DNA of 64,000 nt from Lomentospora prolificans. Lineage: Eukaryota; Ascomycota; Sordariomycetes; Microascales; Microascaceae. Both the position numbers and the translations under genes were made by a program. The notes beneath the pieces were generated by a model. The model saw only the letters and a program-made list of their open reading frames with translations, had not been told where the DNA came from and ran no database searches. Numbering within the stretch: the stretch's first letter is position 1; the number at the start of each line of letters is the position of its first letter. The stretch spans positions 806,001-870,000 of the forward strand of contig JARFXM010000010.1 of assembly GCA_029532625.1 (NCBI GenBank), written 5' to 3'. Below are positions 56,601 to 64,000 of the stretch, piece after piece.

Positions 56601-59600
56601 GGCCATTCAACAATCCCAAGCTGAAGTTTCAGATGATGATGAGGAGCTTGACGAGCTGTCAACTCCTACCGCCTTTGCCTCGCTCAGATTCCCAAAACCT
56701 AACCCCCCTCACCCCACCATTCACAGTGACCTAGCTGTTCGCAGAAGGCGAAAGGGGAGTCGTCGCAATACTAACAGTGCTCTGTCATCTTAGCAAGTCG
56801 AAGAGCGTACACCCGAAATGCAGCGACGAGTCGAGGCCACCCAAATGACCGATATTTCGCTCATGATGACAGGGCTCATGCCCTCTAACAAAGAGTACTT
56901 CTCAACAGTGGTGATTAATGGTCTGTTACAGATTTTGAACGACCCTTCACTTGTACAGCATCACGCTGCTGTTATCGAGGCAATTATGAACATCTTCCGT
57001 ACTTTGGGACTTGAGTGTGTTCAGTTCCTTGACCGAATTATCCCAGCCTTCCTGCATGTGATTCGCTCATCAGCCGCTCAGCGGCTCGAGTCATATTTTA
57101 ATCAGCTAGCGACCCTGGTGAGCATCGTACGCCAGCATATCCGCAACTACCTACCAGATATCATCGAGATACTAGAAGAGTACTGGAACACTTCTTCCTC
57201 CCTCCAGACCACCATTCTTCAGTTGATCGAAGCCATCTCGAGATCCTTGGAAGGAGAGTTCAAGATCTATCTCGCCGGTCTTCTGCCATTAATGCTCGGC
57301 GCTTTGGAGAGGGATGCAACCACTAAGCGTATCCCCTCCGAGCGGGTTCTCCACGCTTTCCTTGTCTTCGGCTCAAGCAGCGAGGAGTACATGCACCTAA
57401 TTATTCCCGTCATCGTACGGACCTTCGAGAAGCAAGGCCAACCGATCTATATCCGTAAGCTGGCAATAGAGACGATTGGAAAGCTTTCACGAGAGGTTAA
57501 CCTCAATGACTTTGCGTCGAGAATCATCCACCCCCTTACTCGAGTTCTTACTATGGGCGAGAGTTCCTTGAGGATAGCAGCTCTCGACACCCTATGCGCT
57601 CTTATCCAGCAACTGGGCAAAGAATATTCACCTTTCATGAACTCTGTCAACAAGATTCTGGCGAACAGCCAAATCCAGCACCAAAACTACGAGCTTCTCG
57701 TTAGCAAACTGCAAAAGGGAGAGCCTCTGCCCCAGCATTTGACATCTGAACGACCTGAAAATCAGGTAGATGAACCTATGTTCGGCGACCTAGCCTCGAA
57801 GAAGCTTGAAATGAACCCTGTCCATCTCAAGGCGGCATGGGATACGAAGGGCAAGTCGACGAAGGAGGATTGGCAGGAGTGGCTACGACGATTCAGTACA
57901 ACATTGCTGAGCGAGTCTCCAAATCATGCTCTGAGGGCCTGTGCAAGCTTGGCTAGCGTCTACTTGCCTCTTGCCCGCGAGCTTTTCAACTCTGCGTTTG
58001 TATCATGCTGGGGGGAACTTTACGAGCAGTTCCAAGACGAGCTGATTCAAAACATCGAGAGCGCCATCAAGTCAGAGAATGTACCGCCCGATCTCCTTGC
58101 GCTCCTACTCAATCTTGCGGAGTTCATGGAACATGATGATAAAGCCCTTCCTATTGATATCCGTGTTCTCGGTCGCGAGGCTGCCCGCTGTCATGCCTAT
58201 GCCAAGGCACTTCACTACAAAGAATTGGAGTTCCTTCAAGATCAGAGCAGCGGCGCGGTCGAAGCGCTCATTGTTATTAACAACCAACTCCAGCAGTCCG
58301 ACGCCGCCATTGGTATTCTACGTCGCGCGCAGCTGTATAAGGACGGCATCACACTACGAGAAACATGGTTCGAGAAGCTCGAGAGGTGGGAGGAAGCGCT
58401 TGCTTTCTACGATAAGAGACTCGAAGATGCTGAAAACAACCATGAGGCCGTTCCTATTGAGGTTATTATGGGCAAGATGAGGTGTCTGCACGCTCTCGGT
58501 GAATGGGATACGCTTGCAACGCTCGCCAACGAGAAGTGGCAATCAGCTTCCAGCGAGCTGCAGCGACTCATCGCACCTCTGGCGACTGCTGCCGCTTGGG
58601 GCCTTGGCAAGTGGGATTCTATGGACAGTTACCTGCAGTCTATGCGGCGCTCGTCAACCGACCGTTCATTCTTCAGTGCCATCCTAGCGCTCCACCGCAA
58701 CCAGTTCCGCGAGGCTCTCAACTGCGTCCAGCACGCACGCGAAGGCCTCGATACCGAGCTCAGTGCGCTTGTCAGCGAATCGTACAACCGGGCTTACCAG
58801 GTCGTCGTTCGAGTCCAGATGTTGGCCGAACTCGAGGAACTTATCGTCTACAAGCAGTGTGACGAACGCAAGCAAGCGACCATGCGACGAACGTGGGAGG
58901 CAAGACTTAAGGGCTGCCAGCGCAACGTCGAAGTCTGGCACCGAATGCTTAGGTTGCGGGCCTTGGTCATTTCCCCTGCTGAGAACATGCATATGTGGAT
59001 CAAATTTGCGAATCTCTGCCGTAAATCTGGCCGCATGGGTCTCGCGGATAAGTCACTCAAGCAACTTGTGGGCATCGACGCCCCGCTAGACACGGTACTT
59101 CCGTACTGGGGAGACCGCCAGCAGCCGGTACATAATAGGAGCATCCCTGCGCAGGTCATCTACGGAATTCTGAAGTATCAATGGGATCTCGGTATCCAGT
59201 CCGGCGGTTTCAAGAACAACGATCTCCCTCCCAAGGCGCTGTACTCGCTTCGTAAGTTTACCCACGAGACAGCTGCTCGATTAGAGCACATCAAGGACCA
59301 ACTGAGCGCCCAGGCGCCGAATGGATTCGAGATTTCCAGCGACTTCAATTTCCAGCACCCTCTTGATCCCTCAGTGCTCAGCCCACAGACCCACAAGGCC
59401 CTTCAGGACCAGACCGTCCTCCTTGCCAAGTGCTACCTTCGACAGGGTGAGTGGATCAGAGCGCTCCACCGCGACACATGGCACCACCATCAAGTCCAGG
59501 AGGTTTTGTCAGCTTATTCGGCTGCTACCAAATACAACCCTCGCTGGTACAAAGCGTGGCACGGATGGGCGCTCGCCAACTTTGAAATTGTCAACCAGAT

Positions 59601-61808
59601 CACCTCGCGAGATGATAGGGAGCACATCGGTATCGACCCAGCTATTATAGTGGACTACGTTGTGCCCGCAGTTCGCGGCTTCTTCAAATCCATTGCCCTA
59701 TCAGCGGGAAGCTCATTGCAGGATACCTTGCGTCTTCTAACCCTCTGGTTCGCCCACGGAGGTAGCGCAGAAGTCAACACCGCTGTTACCGAGGAATTCG
59801 CCAATATCAGCGTTGATACCTGGCTCGAGGTAATTCCCCAGCTTATTGCCCGTATCAACCAGCCCAATAGGCGTGTCCAGCAATCGGTCCATAACCTTCT
59901 TGCGGACGTCGGCCGGGCCCATCCCCAGGCTTTGGTGTATCCGCTCACTGTCGCAATGAAGTCGGCTCAGAATTCGGTGCGCTCCAAGTCCGCTGCTCAG
60001 ATCATGGATAGTATGCGACAGCACAGCGCTAATCTCGTTGCGCAAGCTGAAATCGTCAGCCAAGAACTCATCCGCGTCGCAGTACTGTGGCACGAACTAT
60101 GGCACGAGGGCCTGGAAGAGGCGTCTCGTCTGTACTTCGGTGACCACAACATTGAAGGCATGTTCGCAGTGCTCGGACCTCTCCATGATCTGCTCGAGCG
60201 CGGTCCAGAGACGCTGCGTGAGATTTCGTTCGTTCAGGCATTTGGGCGAGACTTGACCGAGGCGCGAGAGTGGTGCCGTCAGTACCAGACAACGCGTGAC
60301 GTCAACGACTTGAACCAAGCATGGGATCTCTACTACCAGGTGTTTAGACGGATCTCCAGGCAACTGCCTCAAGTCACGACCCTAGAACTCACCTACTGTT
60401 CGCCCAAGCTCCTCGCGGCCAAGGGCCTCGATTTGGCAGTCCCGGGCACGTATCGCAGCGGCGCCCCTATTGTCAGGATCCAAGGTTTCGACTCTGCCTT
60501 CACCGTTATCAATTCGAAACAAAGGCCCCGCAAGCTTAACGTTAGCGGTAGCGACGGCATTTCGTATGCATTCCTGCTCAAGGGACACGAGGACATTCGC
60601 CAGGACGAAAGAGTTATGCAGTTGTTCGGCCTGTGCAACACTCTTCTCGCAAACGATTCGGAATGCTACAAGCGCCACCTTAATATTCAGCGCTACCCTG
60701 CCATTCCTCTTTCACAAAATTCTGGTCTTCTCGGCTGGGTGCCCAACAGCGATACCCTCCACGTTCTTATCCGCGAGTACCGCGAGAGCCGCAAGATTCT
60801 CCTTAATATTGAGCACCGCATCATGCTCCAGATGGCCCCTGATTACGACAACCTTACCTTGATGCAAAAGGTGGAGGTGTTTGGCTACGCGCTGGATAAC
60901 ACTACGGGCCAGGACTTATACCGCGTCCTGTGGCTAAAGAGCAAGAGTTCTGAGGCCTGGCTTGAGCGCCGAACCAACTACACGCGTTCTCTTGGTGTCA
61001 TGTCCATGGTCGGTTACATTCTCGGCCTCGGCGATCGCCACCCGTCCAACCTTATGCTTGACCGCATCACGGGCAAGATCATCCACATTGATTTCGGCGA
61101 CTGTTTCGAAGTTGCCATGAAGCGAGAGAAATACCCCGAGAGGGTGCCATTCCGCCTCACGCGTATGCTCACATATGCCATGGAGGTTAGCAACATTGAA
61201 GGAAGTTTCAGGATTACATGCGAGCACGTGATGAGGGTCCTACGAGAGAATAAGGAGAGTGTCATGGCTGTCCTTGAAGCCGTAAGTTATATCCTATCGT
61301 TGGTGATTCGTCTATATCCAGGTACTGACTCGCCACACAGTTCATTCACGATCCTCTCCTGACTTGGCGTCTTACAAATACGCAAAGTCCCGCAGGTCCC
61401 TTCCAATCCGAACGCGAAGCCGCCATCGCAGGCCCACACGGCGGACGCGCTCGACGCGCCTCAGTCCTCGAGGGAAGACCTCAAGACCTCATGGCTGCGC
61501 AGGCAGGCATGGATGGCATGCCGGCTGGTGGTCTTCCCAGCACACGTTCCCGAGCTAGGACCAACTCGTCAGTCACGGCGCGTGACGGAGCTGCGGCCGT
61601 CAATGGTAATGGCCATACCGATGTGGTGGAGGTTCAGAACGCACGCGCTCTCGAAGTCCTAGATCGTGTCCAGCAGAAGCTGACCGGCCGCGACTTTAAG
61701 AACGTCGAGGAACTGGACGTTGTGAACCAGGTTAACAAACTGATCATCGAAGCCACTAAGCTGGAGAATTTGTGCCAACATTACATCGGCTGGTGTAGCT
61801 TCTGGTAA
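53640..61808 (+). CDS. TOR: TOR serine/threonine kinase (phosphatidylinositol-kinase-related)
   Basis: Six exons (53640-53719, 53780-53847, 53921-55252, 55646-56535, 56794-61281, 61341-61808) give 2441 residues, the expected size. HEAT repeats fill the N-terminal half, followed by the FAT domain. The FRB segment has LWHELWHEGLEEASRLYFG with Ser1901, the residue that when mutated in yeast and human TOR gives rapamycin resistance, so this protein should be rapamycin-sensitive. The kinase domain has KGHEDIRQDERVMQ, LGLGDRHPSNLML (Asp2204) and HIDFGD (Asp2223). The protein ends with the FATC domain CQHYIGWCSFW. A Ser/Ala-rich insert lies between kinase and FATC. TOR controls growth, translation and autophagy in response to nutrients. 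Two introns (393 and 258 bases) are long, multiples of three and almost free of stops. Confidence 0.93.
55253..55645 (+). other. Long 3n intron in TOR (393 bases)
   Basis: Donor GTACTG after FDFS, CTAAC branch near 55630 and acceptor TTCAAG. Removal joins FDFS-G-HVLNEFVRD, the usual TOR sequence. If retained it stays in frame and has one stop only (TAG at 55510-55512). Confidence 0.75.
56536..56793 (+). other. Long 3n intron in TOR (258 bases)
   Basis: Donor GTAAAT after DPYKHQ, CTAAC branch near 56771 and acceptor CTTAG. Removal joins PYKHQ-QVEERTPEMQRR. In frame the only stop is the TAG formed by the 3' splice site itself. Confidence 0.8.
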
Positions 61809-62187
61809 GGGGGAAGAGATCAGAAACGATGGCGCATTTTTTTCCTTGACAAGATGGATGTGGCTTGTGTGCTGTTTTATTCTTCTTGTAACAGGGGTTT
61901 TACTGGTAGCTTTGGGGAGGTTGTTACTTTTTGTTTTTCTTCGTTGGAAGGGAATCATGTAACCTTTTTACTCTCATGTATTCAACCTTTCTTCTTTTCT
62001 ATCCCATGTCATTAGCGATGAAGGGTTGTTCGAAGGGGGAGGATGAGATGCAATGCATGGCATGGCTGGGGGCGTTTGGGCTGTCCTTCTTCAATTAGGT
62101 ACTATATCCATTGATTTCTACATGTCTCGTCGGCCCTCACAGCTGACGCCCTGTAACAGATGTGCTGCGGCGCAATGCAACTGTGTA

Positions 62188-62628
62188 TTATTCCCAGGAC
62201 TGGTCCGTTGTCGGCACCTGTAAACTATCAAGCTCATGCTCGTATGTAGCATCTGCTGAGTACGGATACCAAGGCGATTGAGGCGCTGGTAAGTTCATGC
62301 ACAGGTCGACCACTCCTTGGGACGTAGTCCATGCACCGCCAGGCTCGAGAGTAAGCATATAGATCGGTCCTAGGCACACCATGAACAGTGGAATCGCCGA
62401 GGATAATAGGGGATATACGAGTCTAATTTCAGTTATGCATACAGTACACGGGCTAAGGTGGGTGCTGATGTTTAGCATATATCGACAGAAGGAGTGGATG
62501 AGGGCTAGCGAGCGATTCCTGGTTGTCCAGGTTGTGGGTTCTGGTTGGAGAATAAAGAATAATATAGAGAATACTAGCATAATTGGGGCTGTACCTCTGT
62601 AGAAGTAAATTATCAGAGTGAGGAGCAA
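62188..62628 (-). CDS. Possible membrane-protein fragment (weak)
   Basis: A 146-codon frame with hydrophobic stretches at residues 1-30 (LIIYFYRG, SILFFIL) and 65-95 (YPLLSSAIPLFMVCLGPIYML), then a soluble acidic tail. The open frame extends about 25 codons further upstream without ATG, and TCTAG upstream could be a splice acceptor, so it might be the last exon of a minus-strand gene. Base composition is more AT-rich than the real genes here. I do not recognise a family. It could be a decayed gene or chance. Confidence 0.22.
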   Translation of the reverse strand: MLLTLIIYFYRGTAPIMLVFSILFFILQPEPTTWTTRNRSLALIHSFCRYMLNISTHLSPCTVCITEIRLVYPLLSSAIPLFMVCLGPIYMLTLEPGGAWTTSQGVVDLCMNLPAPQSPWYPYSADATYEHELDSLQVPTTDQSWE

Positions 62629-63835
62629 GGCATAGTAGCTTATCGAAGCACTAGAGGCATGGTAGCACGTAGGTTACCCTCTCTCAGACGAACGACGAGG
62701 GGGCCAGGAATGCATTGCGGTCATTTGGGTTGTAGCTAGCAGCCTTTCTCGCACCTCTTTCACTCCCTCACCTAGAAGCTGAGAGGGGATAGTGGAACCG
62801 CTTCTTTCCGCTTTCATCCTCAAGGAAAACTTGATCAAAAGACGATGCAGGAAGCAATGGCTGGATATGACATAGCGCGCGCGAGGTGACGTCGGCAGGC
62901 GGGCTTGAGTGAAGCCGGGTGCGAACAAGAAATTTGCATGTGATTGTCCATCGATGAAGTGATATGAGCCATGAAGGGCTGCAGGTAGGCGGTACATCAA
63001 AGAGGTGGTAAACCCTTGAAGCCTCGGTAGCGCAGCCCCCCCAGAGGCATGTATCCAGTACACTTTGTCGCTTTTGCACAAGCCGAAGCATATGATCCGA
63101 GCTAGTGTCCCAATTACAGTGGTCCCAGGCCAGGCTTCCCCGCAAATGAAGGCCAGCGGAAAGAACGCCTCATCACAGTGGCACGCGGGCAGAAAGGGCG
63201 GGCTTTGCTGGGTGCCTCACGTGCTTCATGAGTGACTGCCTCCTGTCGTCGCAGGTATCAGTTACCGCTCTTCCACCATTAGTTCTGTAGCCCGACGAGT
63301 ACAATTCTGAGGGCTGGTCTGGAGACACATATCTGCCTGGCGGAGAGCAACTTAGCGCTTCAATGTTGGCTGTGCGTTTCTCCTTAGTGCTTGTAGCAAC
63401 CAACCTCGTGGGCCTAAATGCATCTGGTCTTGCGGAACTGACCATATCACCTCGGATTTTATTTTTTTCTTTTCTCCCACTCTTCCTCCCCCATTCTTTT
63501 CCAGCCCTCCAATTCATCACGGAAATAGCCCCTAAAATCTATAGCGACGCTCGACAACGAGTCCTGTTGAGCTCATCGTGCTCAGGTTCCCCTCCTTCCC
63601 AGCGACGCATTACACTTGCGCCCTGGGTCCCTGTGTTTTACCTTTTCTCGTTCTTTGCCTAGCTTAGTGCACCGTGCTCTCACACCCCCGCTGGCGGTTT
63701 CCAGGAGCTTTTGTGCACTGCACACGCCCAATGCCTCGTTGTGCCTTGTCATGCCGCTCCTGTGACCAGCCCAGCCCTCGACTTAGAGGATCAAACTTGG
63801 TTGAAAGACGAACTGGGACCAAGTCCAGTTGATAA

Positions 63836-64000
63836 ATGGCAGCCTTTGTAAGTTTTCTTTTTCTTTTCTTTCTTTTCTCTTCCTTGCGATAAGTTTCTGG
63901 ATATCTAGCAAACTTAGCGGTTTCGGTCTCATGGTTCCGCCATGGTGCTGTCCAAGTTGGGCGAGGCGCTCAGTCGAAGGTGCCATCCACGTCAGTGCGG
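63836..64000 (+). CDS. Possible first exons of a gene cut by the window edge (weak)
   Basis: ATGGCAGCCTTT is followed at once by GTAAGT. An acceptor CTTAG at 63913-63917 would continue in frame as RFRSHGSAMVLSKLGEAL to the window end. The donor is perfect but there is no clear branch site and the product is not recognised. Confidence 0.22.

Larger units (their letters stand above)
61809..64000. other. Right-hand region without a secure gene
   Basis: 3' flank of TOR followed by AT-rich DNA around 62380-62650. Two weak candidates are listed separately: a hydrophobic minus-strand frame and a possible first exon at the edge. Otherwise nothing is recognised. Confidence 0.5.

Noticed and set aside
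54040..56793. Independent genes for the separate TOR frames
   Set aside because: All pieces join with correct phase through GT-AG introns into one 2441-residue TOR protein of normal length and domain order.

Overview
The window is nuclear DNA of a filamentous ascomycete (Pezizomycotina, most likely Sordariomycetes). The genes are split by many short GT-AG introns of about 44-150 bases with CTAAC-like branch sites. Intergenic DNA is pyrimidine-rich, and the gene repertoire is typical of moulds: a secreted pectin lyase, a GMC oxidoreductase, a P450, a DUF3669 protein and TOR. I can support 20 protein-coding genes with exon models, plus two weak candidates near the right edge. I found no tRNA, rRNA, CRISPR array or intact transposon.

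Layout, left to right. 0.1-1.1 kb: splicing factor Cwc24 (+). 2.7-3.6 kb: acyl-protein-thioesterase-like hydrolase (+). 6.4-8.2 kb: an unrecognised coiled-coil protein (+). 9.3-10.6 kb: 3-ketoacyl-CoA thiolase (+). 10.9-14.5 kb: LRRC40-like leucine-rich-repeat protein (-). 15.7-20.1 kb: a 1357-residue secreted protein (-) combining an SGNH esterase, FG-GAP/VCBS repeats and a chitinase-like C-terminal region. 20.1-24.0 kb: gene-poor. 24.0-25.8 kb: cytochrome P450 (+). 26.6-27.0 kb: Dpm3 (+). 27.5-29.5 kb: an unrecognised nuclear-type protein (-). 30.0-30.9 kb: mitochondrial oxidoreductase-like protein (+). 31.2-33.2 kb: a DUF3669-like gene broken by one in-frame TAG (+). 34.1-35.4 kb: PRPP synthetase (-). 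37.3-38.1 kb: xanthine phosphoribosyltransferase (+). 38.4-39.6 kb: TauD/TfdA dioxygenase (-). 40.6-43.0 kb: secreted GMC oxidoreductase in nine exons (-). 43.0-46.3 kb: gene-poor. 46.3-48.0 kb: PL4 rhamnogalacturonan lyase (+). 48.2-49.4 kb: cyclin-D1-binding-protein-1-like protein (-). 49.9-51.8 kb: glucosidase II beta (+). 52.0-52.8 kb: Rtf2 (-). 53.6-61.8 kb: TOR kinase in six exons (+). 61.8-64 kb: no secure gene.

Functionally this is a mix of housekeeping and secreted degradative genes, not a biosynthetic cluster. Housekeeping themes are splicing, replication termination, TOR growth signalling, ER glycosylation (Dpm3 supplies mannosyl donor, glucosidase II trims glycans) and nucleotide salvage. 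In the last theme the PRPP-making and a PRPP-using enzyme lie head to head. Secreted or plant-matter-related functions are the PL4 lyase, the GMC enzyme and the SGNH/FG-GAP protein. The most unusual items are that multidomain secreted protein, two long TOR introns whose lengths are multiples of three, a recurrent GCCAGCTG motif upstream of genes, and the interrupted DUF3669 gene.
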